This document shows, in pieces, positions 10,346 through 21,787 of a stretch of 64,000 nucleotides of DNA (positions within the stretch are counted from its first letter, which is position 1; each line of letters begins with the position of its first letter). The stretch spans positions 134,702 through 198,701 of the forward strand of contig QNGE01000756.1 of the NCBI GenBank assembly GCA_008508345.1. Direction: 5' to 3'. Below the pieces are notes generated by a model that saw only the letters and a program-made list of their open reading frames with translations, ran no database searches and had not been told where the DNA came from. This stretch comes from Paragonimus westermani (Eukaryota > Platyhelminthes > Trematoda > Plagiorchiida > Troglotrematidae). The position numbers were made by a program, and so were the translations under genes.

Positions 10346-10959
10346 AACTGGCGGGGCACCAGACGGTTCTTAACAGTCATTTTCTATCAAACATCTGGAA
10401 CGGACTTCTGATCATAGCTAGCTATCGGCCGACTACCGTGTGTTCAAGAATCTCCAAGGTGTCAGAAGCCATAGTTAACTATTCTCTTAAGGTTAAGTTG
10501 GCACCACTAGAAATCTTCAGTAAAACGCAACGTGGTTCTCCCATAGGATTTTCATGCGCAGCAGAGCTACCGGTATTTCACGAATTTTTGTTCGCTTTGG
10601 TTTTCTGGTGAACTAATTAATCCGCTGTGCCAAGGGTTGTCTTTAAAAGCGCCTTTGCTTACACTTTGCCTCGTTACCCTGAGAATTATAAAGTCGGACA
10701 TAAGTTCAAAGTGAACAGTTATGTGGCTGGTTGCTTGCCAAAAACTACATTCCTCACGGGTTCGTCCTGGGTACTATGTTGTTCAGACCATTTGTTCTTG
10801 AATCTTTGGGGTGAACTACTCTCCTACACCGGCAACACGAAACTTTGTGTGTTACAGTGTTTGAAGGAGGTAAAAACGCTACAGGAGCACTTGTAATGTT
10901 TTACCCAAAGATCAGCAGGCTTATAAGTTGCCACTGATAAATTGATTGAGAATGAATTT
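10346..10959. other. unassigned; contains a 90-codon open frame
   Basis: No gag motif recognised. The plus-strand frame 10627-10896 (TTG/CTG-type start, no ATG near its start) has no known domain and is not called as a gene. Confidence 0.4.
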
Positions 10960-11690
10960 CGATTGCGACACTCCTGAGGAAAGCTGCCCGAGGTGATTTA
11001 AACAGAGAGTATTACATTTTACTCGTAACATCGTGTTAATCTCAGTCGACGACACTCAAGCTGCTTGCCTTCATTCGTAATAAATTTGGTGCGAATATCT
11101 TACATATGACAAAATGCTATTCAAACTGAACAAGTGCAAAGTCATCAACATTAGTCACCAAAACTACGCTGACTACAGCCTTGGGTTGAAAATCTCACCG
11201 TAGTCGTACATGATCGAAGCCTTGGAGCGTTATTAGCAGACAGTTTACGTTTGTAATCAATCCTGAACGCCATTTAATAACCCAGGAAGAATCTACAGAC
11301 GATTTCATCCGGAAGACTTCCACTGTAAATAACTTTATTGTGGAGTTGTATTTGAAGCAGAATCACATACATATCGCTCACAACTAAAAAGCGTTTAAAT
11401 ACTAGCTGCCGAAAGAGTCACAGACTTCAATGTGAACACTTGCCCAGAAAAAAACGGGAAACTGAGGTCCTCAGTGAACTACGGATATCGAAGAGAATAT
11501 TTAGTCCTAACATACAGAACCCTGAACCAATCGAGAGCTAGCAAATTAAACATCACTCTATCAAATTAGAGGTCCTGAAAGATATCCAGTTGCATAAGCA
11601 CAATTTCGTTACAGTTAGGATTTGCCTACTCTGAAACATCCTAGATAATTCTGTTCACGGTTGTCTCGGCTATGATGTTCGAAACTCCGG
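10960..11690 (+). mobile_element. CR1/Jockey-type LINE, C-terminal RT relic
   Basis: In frame at about 11115-11190 the sequence encodes LNKCKVINISHQNYADYSLG, the block downstream of the RT catalytic Asp in Jockey/CR1 LINEs. A stop follows. At about 11480-11560, NYGYRREYLVLTYRTLNQ corresponds to the conserved YRRLRGDLILTYRIL block near the ORF2 C-terminus. Traces of the following region continue to about 11680. Stops and frameshifts make it a pseudogene. The 5' part shares an approximately 80-bp block with 52708-52800, and 11050-11150 resembles 16880-17030. Confidence 0.7.
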
Positions 11691-11844
11691 TGGACTGACA
11701 GACACCTGAGGGTCGACAGAAGTGACAGTTTTTCTCGATCCTCTCCCTGTTGTACTCCCACAGGTAGTCACATGTGTATCTCTCCTAGTCAGGTTGTTTC
11801 TTGTTGATTTCGTGCATATGTTGTAGATTGTGATAGTTTATAGT

Positions 11845-12132
11845 ATGAAGGGATTCTTGTTCGATGTTAGCGTGGTTCTTGCAGATCTATCTCCCCACAT
11901 AGAGTTTTATTTCCTCACACCTAAAAATGTTTCCATTAAAACTACGAATAACATGACAAACTTAAACTTTATTGCCCGTGCAACAGAAAGACTAACTCGG
12001 CATGTGATCTTCTATTCTGATCAGACCTATGAACATGTCAAACGCCGTTTATATCGGACAGTGAAATTTGGGTACCTGATTCCGGAATACAACAAAATCC
12101 TACTTCCAAATAGTCAGACAACAGAATGTTGA
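11845..12132 (+). CDS. small open frame, unknown
   Basis: ATG at 11845 opens a 95-codon frame ending in TGA at 12130-12132. The product is basic and mixed in composition (ARATERLTRHVIFYSDQTYEH) with an N-terminal hydrophobic stretch, KGFLFDVSVVLADL. No family recognised. It follows the LINE relic directly and could be part of its 3' flank. Single-exon genes of this size are hard to tell from chance here. Confidence 0.22.
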   Translation: MKGFLFDVSVVLADLSPHIEFYFLTPKNVSIKTTNNMTNLNFIARATERLTRHVIFYSDQTYEHVKRRLYRTVKFGYLIPEYNKILLPNSQTTEC

Positions 12133-12339
12133 TTGTATCAATCACGAAACTTCAGATATAATCGAGTACCAAGCACGTTCCAGTACTCAGCCGCCTACTG
12201 ATGACACACTGAATATCACCCTCACGTGACTGCGGCTTTCGTATTCGGAGAGATGTTTAGGCCATTCTTTTGCGAAAAAAAGTGTTGGGCATGAATCTTA
12301 TTTTAGTCAGAGTCCATCATTAGTGCGTATGCTTGTCAT

Positions 12340-12600
12340 GACCGAAATGTGGACTCGAACCACGTTCTCATGAGTCACCGCACGACTGGCTTCACGTTAG
12401 GCACAACCGAACCGTCACAGTCGAATGCTCTACCGCTTTTGACTGTGAATAGTGATCAGCTCACCAGATGTTACTGATAGAAGATATAGCTTCTACCTGC
12501 CAACTCTAGTCGACAATCTGTAATTACAATCTGTTAATCAGGTAGAAATGTCTTACTTTACTAGTCCTCGAGCTCTAGTTTCACCTACTACCTAACTGGA
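12340..12600 (-). repeat. SINE-like composite repeat, diverged copy
   Basis: It aligns by eye with the copy at 27108-27505 in the same orientation: the B-box-like gactcgaacc (12353-12362), the landmark acgttaggcac (12397-12407, compare acattaggcac at 27309-27319), then a shared run up to the tgatcag motif and a weaker match beyond. The A-box part is deleted or mutated. Confidence 0.42.
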
Positions 12601-13559
12601 ACGTGGTCAGTTTTAAACTCTAGGTCGAGGTAATTGCATACACTTATGATGAACTCTAATAAGAGGGAGATTCGAGTCAGAGGCGGACTAGAAATCCTAA
12701 CGCCGTGGTGGTGATGCGATAAAATGAAAGTTTTTAGTTTAATCCTTTTGAGTAATTGGTGCGATTACGCCATTCGAGACATGGCTGCTTAATCGTGAGC
12801 GGAAATTTGTGAGTCAGTACTGGACAGACAACCTCAGTCAGCTTTTAGTCTGCAGTAGAAGTTGACGTGTTCGATCTCCTTACCATGGAATCGATTGCAA
12901 TCTGCTGGTATGAAGGATTGAAACTGTTCGGTTCGTTCATTTGTTCGTTTTGTATATGGTTTGTTGATTTTACCCTGGGAAATGATGAGAAAAAACCACA
13001 ATGTTATCACCCTGTGACTTGTCACGGTTTGACGGAGACCTATGCTGATCCCTGCCCCTCCGACTAGTCTATAGTTATCTGCCTGGGTATAAGCTGATGC
13101 GACGAGAACTAGATCATACAGCAATACTGTGTTAAGCCGTAATTAACTGTCATGCATTTCAACTAAACATATTATCAAGTAGCATACTATATAATCCCTA
13201 CTTTGCTTAATCGGCATATGAACAACTCCTTACGTTTTGTTTTGTCGAATAACAAACCGTTAAACGGAACGTTTGATTGAGGGGAGGATGAGGCAAACTG
13301 ATAACAAAACACCTACTCCACAATGTTGATTTGGAATTATAATTAAACCTTTTGCACACGCATTTTTGATGAAGCTTTGCAGCAGTCACTTCTTTCATAA
13401 ACCCAAAAAGGAATGACCAATATAATTAGAATTGAACCAACCGAATGCCCTTCACCCTCGCTCGCTCCGTCTTTCAGGCTTACATAGTTAACCAGCCATT
13501 TGAATGTGCAATTATGGTAGGTCGTGCCCACGTTTTGAGTGTTTGGTGGATGGCCGTTT
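12601..13559. other. unassigned stretch
   Basis: Several short open frames on both strands (12834-13124, 13207-13398), none with a recognisable domain. The minus-strand frame 13750-13343 overlaps the Penelope-like element and is its shadow. Confidence 0.4.
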
Positions 13560-14634
13560 GTTGGTAACTTGAGCTCAGGTTTTCGTTCGCTTGCTTTGGA
13601 CAAGATATGACTATGACAACTACTCCAGAGAGATGGCATAGCTTTGTGAAGTTTACTTGGCCCTGTCTTAATTGATATGTTCATGGCTAAAGACGAACAG
13701 ACACTATTTCCAGTCGTGGACGCACTAAAGTTGTACAAACGGTGCGTCATGGATAGTTTCTTGACTGGAAAAACAAGTCAAGCTTCTAACTCAGTTCATC
13801 CAAGTCTGTAAGTGAAAGTCGATTACGAAAATGCCAACAGTTTACCTTTTCTGGACCTGCTGACTAGCGCCGTTCAGACGGATTGAAAGTTCAGTGTACA
13901 GTGGGCCACCATGGACTGGACAGTATATGAATTTCATGAGCTCTGGTCCTGTTGCATATGAAAGTTCGATAGTACATGCACCGTTTTACAAACGTCAAGA
14001 ATATGCTCCCAGGACAGATTACATGCTGAGCACACAGGATTTTGTGAAGCGCTTCCTGCCAACAATTTCCTGAAGTGTTTCACCCGGAAATTAAGTAAAT
14101 TTGCTCCTGTGGAAAATGTCACGATGGAAGTACGAAAAAAAGCTGTCTACATCAACCTTCCCTCCAATGGTAACAATTTGATTAACACGTTGGGAAAGAT
14201 TATCAGTGCCACGCTGAAACGTGTGTATGACGCAACAAAGCTTGTTCAATCCTCATAAACGACTAGGTTGTCTCTAACCCCCTGTCAAGTAACAGAGCCG
14301 TATGTTTCCTACCACCCATTGTATCTGTCATTTTTCCTATAATTGCAAAAACGTCAATAGAACGGGAAAGAGAGTAGAAACCAAAGACAAAGAGCATATC
14401 CCAAAGTGGTTGGAAGTTTCACTAACTCAGCTACGAAAAATGAGACGCCGCTTCACCTATTACAAGATGCTTATCGACCACAGGTCCCAGCGTCAATATT
14501 TCGCCTTCGTTTGAGATCCTGATAAATTCACAGAACTCGCAAATTCTCACTTGTATGGAAACCTTTTTGATCGACCGTCAACAGCTGGTTCTATGCGCAC
14601 AAAAACAAATGACGGTGAACCTTTACTTGATGTA
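13560..14634 (+). mobile_element. Penelope-like element: RT plus GIY-YIG remnant
   Basis: In order on the plus strand: an RT motif B region with SLLGPVLIDMFMAKDEQ (about 13640-13690, an in-frame TGA just before it); motif C degraded to RCVMD (13740-13754) where Y-V-D-D is expected; LPFLDLL (13841-13860), the PFLDVL box; then in a shifted frame WTGQYMNFMSSGPVAY (from 13912), typical of this family; VYINLPSNGNN (about 14135-14170); the endonuclease region with THCICHFSYNC and EHIPKWLEVSL (14310-14430); and the C-terminal LVLCAQKQMTVNLYL ending in TAA near 14634. At least three frame changes and several stops mean it is dead. GIY and YIG themselves are not preserved, although the downstream EHIPKWL block is clear. 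Confidence 0.82.
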
Positions 14635-14993
14635 AGTTTGGCCGTGAGTACCAATCACGATCTAGCCCGGTTTGTACTTTTAATCGCTTCATTCAAGACT
14701 TGTTGTTTTTGCTTCCAAGCTAGTCACACGTTTACAAGAGACGAAACTGTGTGAAATGAATTCGCATCGTACTTTGTCTTCTGATTATTCTACTTAAGTG
14801 GCTAAAAAAGACAATGTTTCAAATCACCACTCCAGTCAAATTTTTTTGTGTGAAAGTACGTTGCTTCCTCACCAGCATTGGCCACCTCCGGAGAAGACAA
14901 AAGTCGGCACTGCTAAGAGGTGAAGGGTATGTGGGAAATTGATTATTCTTATCTATATTTAGCTGGCGATAGCTGTAGAGGTTAGACGTGTGA
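14635..14993. other. unassigned stretch
   Basis: Flank of the Penelope-like element; nothing recognised. Confidence 0.4.
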
Positions 14994-15266
14994 TTGTTGA
15001 AGATCTTTTTTCTCACGGAATTCGTCTTGTTTATTACAAAAGGATCTGCTGTAAAAAGTGATCTTCTTGAAAGGGCCACCGAAGCAGGGGACTTTGCAGA
15101 TGGCCTTGACCAATCGAATATAGACCGACAGATAACCAAAACCTGGGCAGTCCTCTGTGTAAGGTTTATATTAGGTGGCGTAAACTCAGTAATATTCCAC
15201 AGATATACGGCAAAGGCTAGATGGCTCTATTGGGGGAATCCCGCTCTATCATACATTTCAAATTAA
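14994..15266 (+). CDS. candidate terminal exon, unknown protein
   Basis: The frame is open from after TGA at 14991 to TAA at 15264-15266. It encodes a protein-like sequence with an acidic middle (DLLERATEAGDFADGLDQSN) and a hydrophobic/aromatic end. There is no ATG, so it would be a 3' exon. Possible acceptors inside the frame are GAAG at about 15002 and ACAAAAG at about 15042. A poly(A) signal AATAAA lies at 15371-15376, about 105 bases after the stop, with GT-rich sequence behind it. No homology recognised. Confidence 0.32.
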   Translation: MLKIFFLTEFVLFITKGSAVKSDLLERATEAGDFADGLDQSNIDRQITKTWAVLCVRFILGGVNSVIFHRYTAKARWLYWGNPALSYISN

Positions 15267-15370
15267 GGACGAATCAAGCTGTCTATGGTTGACTCATGTG
15301 TACAGAGTGTTGCTCTCCCACAGACAATACACCTCATACACACTACTGCTCTGACGAACCCTCCTTTTTC

Positions 15371-15376
15371 AATAAA
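15371..15376 (+). promoter_or_regulatory. candidate poly(A) signal
   Basis: AATAAA followed within 15-25 bases by a GT-rich tract (gttgtggtgagc), the usual animal cleavage context. It would serve the candidate exon ending at 15266. Confidence 0.35.
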
Positions 15377-16879
15377 CCGTGCATATGTTGTGGTGAGCAC
15401 ATGATATTAAAAGACCTTTACAACAAAGGCATTTTTAATGTGTGACCCGTCAAAACGGTATTTAGACCACTTGTTCATATATTCACTACTGTTCACTAAT
15501 TTTGTTCACGTGACTCTCAAGCTAATAGAGTCGGACGGTGTACTCCCAGTTCGGGTCGTTTGGACAAGAATAGTTGAATAACTCGAACACCATTCACCGT
15601 TGACTGTGAAATCCCAACCCTGTAGGTCCTCAACCAGCTGAGAACTGTTGTCTACAAACAAACAGATATTTGAGTACCTTGGGAAATTCATTAAATCAGA
15701 TTATAGGTTTTCAACTTAGTCTAATTGTTCACTTAGACCTCGTGGTATTGTGAGGTCTGATCAAAGCCTAGACAGCCTGATGAACTGTCGTAAACTCAAA
15801 CTGTTTTAGTGAGGACATCAGCAGAGCAGAGCACGATTGTGATCCAAAACATTAGGTTCTCCTATCCGTTATCTAGGGTTGTTGTTGTTGTATCGGTGTA
15901 ACAAAAATGTGTATCCCAGACTTACTAACCGATGTTGAAGTCAGTTCCGGTAAGCTTCCTGGGAAAGTTTTTGTTCAGCTGGACCAACTGATCAGCTAAT
16001 GTTATGTTTCGTTCAGACAGAATCAGAGCTTTGGCTCCAAACAGTCGATAAAACACAGGTGCTGACTGATCAAAACAAGAAGATAAACTTAACACCGATA
16101 GAATGGGAGTTGACGCTTGGTTAATCAATCGAACAGCCGACCCATATTATGACTTCGTTGAGTAACCAAGGTGTTATATGGGAAAACATGTTAATTATCA
16201 GTGTACCAGCTACTTTTTCGATAACGCACCGCACCACAGACCTAGAGCTCTACATTTGTAGTATAATTAGAGTTGATGTTCCTTCTCACAGTGTCCAGCT
16301 GCTAAGAGAAATATGTCAACAGTGAGGGTTGCGTAGGAGATCTGTGTAAACAAATGAACAGGCCCACCAGTTCTGCGTAAACTTCGGCCAACAGACTGCC
16401 AAAATACTCAGATACTTTCCCCTAGCATGTTCATTGAAATCAAAATGAACACCAACCTGAGTGAATTGTCCCCCTTTGTCACGATTACCAATCGATACAA
16501 GCGATACTTAGATGAACAAAGTAACAGTCACACACAACTGAGCCACTGAGTTTGCATTATCACAGAGACTGCAATTCATCTAGTACTAATTACATTTTGA
16601 AGAACACAACGTTACGAGGAATTTGTGCTACTCAACGTTTCAACTACTTCGGGTGAACCTTCTCAGGAGTGGCATAATGAAAACCATATTAACCAAGAAC
16701 AGAGATCAGGTGAGGTTTGTCGTGGTTAGGTCAATCTGTGTCACGTTTGAACTGATTGGCTGGATTCCATGCCCATTAATTTGGGATGAGATTGATGTAG
16801 ATAGGGTGCATCTGCGTCTGACGTTATTTATTCATCCACGTCACATTGCAGGAAACTTGCTCGTGACGTTGTATTCTTC
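15377..16879. other. unassigned stretch
   Basis: No domain or repeat recognised. Short open frames at 15506-15691, 15925-16128 (both minus) and 16623-16895 (plus) carry no known motif. In the last, GATCAG|GTGAGG at about 16709 resembles a donor. Confidence 0.4.
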
Positions 16880-17030
16880 TCAATACACTTATTAATAACA
16901 TATTAAACTATGTTAAAACTGCTTGATTTCATTCGTACTAGCTTTGGTGTTAATATCTCGCAATTCGCATCAGTGTAATCTTCACTATTACTGTACTGAA
17001 CAAACTGGTCAACATTAACGCAACCCTCTG
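16880..17030 (+). repeat. diverged relic related to the LINE at 10960-11690
   Basis: By eye, 16918-17010 aligns with 11058-11160: ctgcttg, cttcattcgta, tttggtg, aatatct, then a matching spacing to actgaacaa and tcaacatta. The identity is too low to read a protein. Confidence 0.4.
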
Positions 17031-18896
17031 TTGCCCGGTATCCATGCTGTAAAGCGTGACATTAAGATGGAGCTGCATGTGTCAGTACGACAAACTTTCG
17101 ATGAATTACATTAACTGTTGAGTCCAATTCGTGCGTTTTCCTGTTGAAGTTTGTTCACCAGAATACGTGCTTCTGGTTTAACACTCACCACAAGAAAATA
17201 CCATTTGTGATGATTAGTGTAGTAGGTTTCATTATTTAGAAAGGGCTTAGTTACACAAAATATGAATTTCGACTGGGTGCGAACCAGTGGTAGATACCGT
17301 ATGCTCAGAAGCAACAAGCTAAATACCAGCTGAGCAAAAGGTTCAGGGTGGTTATTCAGAACTTCTAACTGTGAGCTCAGTTACTCTCTCAACCTTCCGC
17401 ATCATATAGAATCCACCAAAAGACCCAGGTGATTGGTTTTCCAAGCAAGGTTTAACAAACAACTCACTTAGGTATCTACCAGCACCACCGCTACCCACTT
17501 AAATTGTACTACCGATAAGTATGAATTTTCCAAACTTCACAACGTGTTCGGTACAACGCCGCCCGTGTTTGTGCATACTGGTTAGGCCGATGGTTTGAGT
17601 GTGCTCAAAACCCCAAATTTTCGTAATTGGGTCTTTTTCCAAATCCGTATTTCATGGTAATTACGTTACGTCTTAGAGTAGGACTGTGCGAAACGACATT
17701 ATTGATGCAAAAGTACAAACGCAGTTGCAGTTTTCATCCTTTAGTGGTCAATCAAGTTTGCCTAAGTGTTTTGTGTTACTCTAACTCTGCTGCCGTGCAC
17801 GTTTACTCAGGGCTGTTCCAGTTTGAATAAACCCCACAACAGCTATCGTAAAAAAAAACAAGAGAAAACGGCATATCTCCAAAAAATAGTCTAGAAAGCA
17901 ACCGTTTCATCCACGAAACACTTTTTTGTGCTGTAAGAAGCAGTTATGCATTAAGCAGCTTAAATGAATGAAATATGAAGCGCGATTTTGGTTTCAAATT
18001 GGACCTAGTTTTCTCTAGCAAGAAACAGTCCTGGAGTTTTTTAGGACCGAACTACACTTGTCAACTCACTGATCTCCGAATGAGTCACTACAGCACGTAG
18101 TTCCATTCATGAGTACCTTTGACACGCTGCTCCGGCAAACCAGACACTTAAGCAGACTTGCAAAACAACATTGTATGAGGCTTATTCATAAACAACACGA
18201 TGTTGTGGTCCGCACCAAGCCAACACCGAAAGATCGACAGAGCGCATGACCGATACTCTTTGTGTATCGCTTCCTACAAGCGTGAGTGCGCAAAGGACTT
18301 TAGAAGTTTAACTTTGAAATCTGAACATCTTAAATTGCTGCTTGTGGTGACGCAGTTGCATTAGGATCTGAAGGTCTTTCTTTAGGGAGACAAAATATAA
18401 ACAGCTTTTAGGCCTTTTAAAAAAGTGAATCATATGGACGGCATTCTCCAACACGTAGTCTTTTCACATTGCCCTTATCAGCTTGCTCCGGAGTGAATGT
18501 AACGTCACCTCGGTGTTTAACTAATCATTACTCATCTGATAAAGCCTCGGCCTAATTGTGGTTATACGGTTGCACCGTAGCACTTGTCCAATGATATGCC
18601 GGTGAATTTAATTATTTTCTCTGTTAACTGTCCATTGTTGTCTGCGTTAACGCGCGACTCTTTTATTCTTTGACAACAAATCACATACTAGAACAAAACT
18701 CCTTTTAATAGGCCAACAGTACCGTGAGGGTAACAAGAACAACCTTGTTGAAACCCCAACATTACACATGAGCGCACCCCCAGTTTGACGGTTCGATTGA
18801 AATAACGTTCTTGCTGGCTTCTTCGAACACACACACAGTGTTCCATATGATTACCATGTTCTCCTCCAAGAATGCGCGAATCCGCCTAAGAACACC
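17031..18896. other. unassigned stretch
   Basis: No recognised feature. A canonical AATAAA at 17826-17831 follows an open frame of 67 codons (17627-17830) that lacks an ATG start and any known motif. Confidence 0.4.
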
Positions 18897-19199
18897 ATGA
18901 CCCTTTTCGTACAGTACATACAGTTTCAGCCCCAACCACTGTCAAAACCAGCGCAAAGTTCAGATAATCACAATGTGAACAACAAGATAGTTGAGTCGGT
19001 CCTAACCACAATCACCCTAACGATTGTCACCGAAAGAACCCAGAATGACATGACTTGGAAAATAAATGAAGATTTGCCCGAAATTGTTCGTAAAAGACTG
19101 CTTCATGTGTCAGCACGCTCAGAAGGGAAGGGGCTGTATGCCGCATATCCTACTAGTCATATGTATCCCATAATTAGTTCCAGTACATCCCATAAGTGA
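18897..19199 (+). CDS. ATG-started open frame of 100 codons, unknown
   Basis: ATG at 18897 has A at -3 (acaccATGA), a favourable context, and the frame ends in TGA at 19197-19199. The product is polar and Asn/Thr-rich at first, then carries a charged helix-like segment (INEDLPEIVRKRLLHVSARSE). No signal peptide or known domain. It may be a first exon that splices out before its stop: possible donors are GTTC|GTAAAA and CAT|GTGTCA, both near 19090-19110. The next candidate exon is at 19512. No homology recognised. Confidence 0.3.
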   Translation: MTLFVQYIQFQPQPLSKPAQSSDNHNVNNKIVESVLTTITLTIVTERTQNDMTWKINEDLPEIVRKRLLHVSARSEGKGLYAAYPTSHMYPIISSSTSHK

Positions 19200-19511
19200 A
19201 AAAATTAGGCGAAGACAAGAATGCACAGGGTTGAGGATTTTTCAAAAACAACACTAAAAACATATAGGTACAAACTTCTCCAATTATTGCCAAGTGCGCA
19301 TTTGAGAACAGACACTTACAGGACAGAAGACACAAAAGTGACATACATAATGGATAACCTACTGACGATAAGGATCATTCCTCTATGAGGTGAAACTCGA
19401 CGAAGCCATAGATGCACATCATACAACCCAGATTCGTCGGAACCGCAGAGATGAACTGTACGAATAAGAGGAATTATCTGCTTAAATATATTTAGTGTTG
19501 CATGTCCTTAG

Positions 19512-19780
19512 ATTGAAGAAAGAAAACGACCCCCCCACAACCGAACGTCTGAAGGAATCGAGATGTCAAACATGGGTATACCTTGGCGGAGAACTTACAA
19601 ACGCAGTATACTTGTTAGGGCCAAACGAAATTTTTTTAGAAATAATCCTATGGATGAGGCCAACATCTTCCATGAACGGCATACGTCGAAGAACCCCATT
19701 TTTCTACCCAAAAATCTGACTTCCCAGAGAAAAAGAAGTTTCCTATCAAACTTAACAGAGGTTCTCAAAACAATATACAG
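19512..19780 (+). CDS. candidate internal exon, basic protein
   Basis: The acceptor is catgtccttag (ending 19511); the donor is ATACAG|GTGACC (19780/19781). The 269 bases are open in phase 0 and end with two bases of a codon. The translation is strongly basic (MSNMGIPWRRTYKRSILVRA). An intron of about 77 bases could end at catatag (19857). The next exon would then add six codons before TGA at about 19877-19879. Both splice sites are good, but the protein is unknown, so the call rests on signals only. Confidence 0.3.
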
Positions 19781-19879
19781 GTGACCTTGACTACGTCCTG
19801 GTTACTTTGCCTTCATTCCGCCACGCAAATCTTACTGACCTCAACTACTGCATATAGGAGCCGTCTTTCGCTCTCCTGA

Positions 19880-20496
19880 TTCAAGAAAATATGCTGATCA
19901 CGTGTATCTTATTAAAACCCTGTACTTTTCTTCCTGATATGTGCCTATATGAGGCGTAGTAAAGTGACTTTTCACGGTCGTATTTCGCTTTAAACTGCGA
20001 GCCATAAACTGGCTAAAACTGGTTATTTTCCACAAAATGGCTTCCGTTTCTTCTACCCCAAAAAGGATATTTTCAGTTCTGTCAAGCGCTCCTATTCCCT
20101 TATCGTTCCAACGTATTAATCTGGGTGTTCCAATGCTAGATATGCACAAATGTTGATAACGGAAATGAGGACTCGGTTATCTGAAGCCTACCAATAACTG
20201 TCTTGAACAATCAACCTAGCGTGCGAAATCAGTCTGCTAGAAATGTGTTGTTTAACCTTAATTAAAATTATGCACCACTCATCAGTGATTTGTGCGCTGC
20301 AATCAAACTCGTCCAGTGCATGTAGGTTTCGTCTATGTGATGTGCACAGCCATTCATCTTCGGCGGCCTCAAGTAAAGTATAGGAAGACGACCAATTTCA
20401 TAGACTTCTACGCACACGTCGGCTTCAAATGAAACAAATCTCGCCCCGATCAGTCCGCTACAGCAGTAGTGTGGCTAATCAGCTATTGTATTTGAT
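19880..20496. other. unassigned stretch
   Basis: Nothing recognised. The minus-strand frame 20149-19898 (83 codons) has no known domain. Confidence 0.4.
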
Positions 20497-20588
20497 ATGA
20501 GAGAATGTGAATATGCTTCACCGAATGTAACGCGATTAGTTTTATTCTCACTAACCCATGTATGGTTCTGGACCGATGAAAGATTGCA
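20497..20588 (+). CDS. possible first exon, unknown
   Basis: ATG at 20497 opens a frame that reaches a good donor, TTGCAG|GTAACT, at 20588/20589 in phase 0. The 30-residue product (MRECEYASPNVTRLVLFSLT onward) has a hydrophobic middle but no clear signal peptide. If the donor is not used the frame runs to TGA near 20721. I could not link it in phase to the downstream exon candidates. Confidence 0.2.
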
Positions 20589-21491
20589 GGTAACTTTGTT
20601 ATTCCGTGAAATTCAGTGTGATTATATCATAACAACTGATCGAGTGAATTGCTACACTGGTGCAAACTACATGAGGAGACCGATAACTGCAAAGTTTGTC
20701 TCTGCAATACACATCTGGTGAGGTTAACTAACCGCGCCTCATCAGCTGTAGTTGCGTTTTGTCACTGGATCTAACCTTGAAAAATAAAATACGTAAACTT
20801 CAAACAGCAGTCATGTAAGAAATGTTCACAACAAGATGAAGTACATAGACAGAAGCAAGATAAAGTAAGCTGGCAATTGAGTAAAAACGACTCTTAAAAC
20901 TGCAGGTTGATGAAGTGTATTGCTTACTAGGAAAACACAGACTGAGCCGTTAGGTATCCTAGCCAATCTACTCACAACTTCTCACCACAGATATCCTGAA
21001 CCAGAAGTATACAGTACCCAGCCCAGATTAGACCAGCTTGTTGGAGGTTGGTCACCATACATATAACCAAGTCTGATTTATGTCGAGATGTGTGAGAGTA
21101 GGGAGATACGTTTCTTCCCGTTCGTGTCATCGTTGTCATCTTTACATTCAATTTACTCGTGTCTATAACCCACAGTGATCTATGGGCTGTTTTCCAGTTC
21201 CAGTACGTGCTGTTCCAGAATGAACGCCAATCACGACCACGTATTTTGATTAATCCCGTTTCGAAAGATTCGTTTAGGCTAAAATTATCATTAGCTTTTT
21301 CGTTTCACACTGACTGCAGTGTACTATTCGTGCCAAAGATCCCCCGTGTTCTTTCTAACGGGGTCTTCTTCTTGAGAAAGTCAATTCTAACCAGTCAAAA
21401 TGAATAAGAATTCCTAGAACACTTCTGAGGTAACCCTCAATACATTCTAACCTACTTGACCGTCAATCTGCCTCACCCATTGATTATTTAG
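20589..21491. other. unassigned, possibly intronic
   Basis: It contains an open frame of about 78 codons (21174-21407) after a plausible acceptor (tataacccacag, ending 21173), with no recognisable domain. AATAAA occurs at about 20784. Confidence 0.3.
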
Positions 21492-21787
21492 TGACCTTGA
21501 GTAGCATATGTGTTGAACGTTCTGCCGATTTGAGAACACTTGTAGGTAGACATGCACCATGCATATGCCTATGTAATCTTCGTTCTGATACAGAACATTT
21601 TGAATCGACTAAGGTGACTTATTTAACATGTCTTCTGGCCGCACCTGAAAACATTCAGTACTGTCAGGTGTGCCAGTCTTTGAAACAAAGGCCTAATGTC
21701 TCTGAGCGGGAATTTCGAGTGCTACCGAAACCTTCTACTTCTGTGGTTGATTCAATGTATTTTCAGGCGTTCACAACAGTTCGCTAA
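21492..21787 (+). CDS. candidate exon, unknown
   Basis: An open frame follows a weak acceptor (tgattatttag, ending 21491) and runs to TAA at 21785-21787. It carries several Cys (CICLCNL and YCQVCQ), which could suggest metal binding, but no known spacing is recognised. A donor-like CAG|GTGTGC at about 21667 would end the exon in phase 0. The end overlaps the next candidate exon (21767) in another frame, so at most one of the two readings is used in that overlap. Confidence 0.22.

Noticed and set aside
13343..13750. Minus-strand frame of 135 codons
   Set aside because: Its right part is the antisense of the Penelope-like RT, and the rest has no domain.
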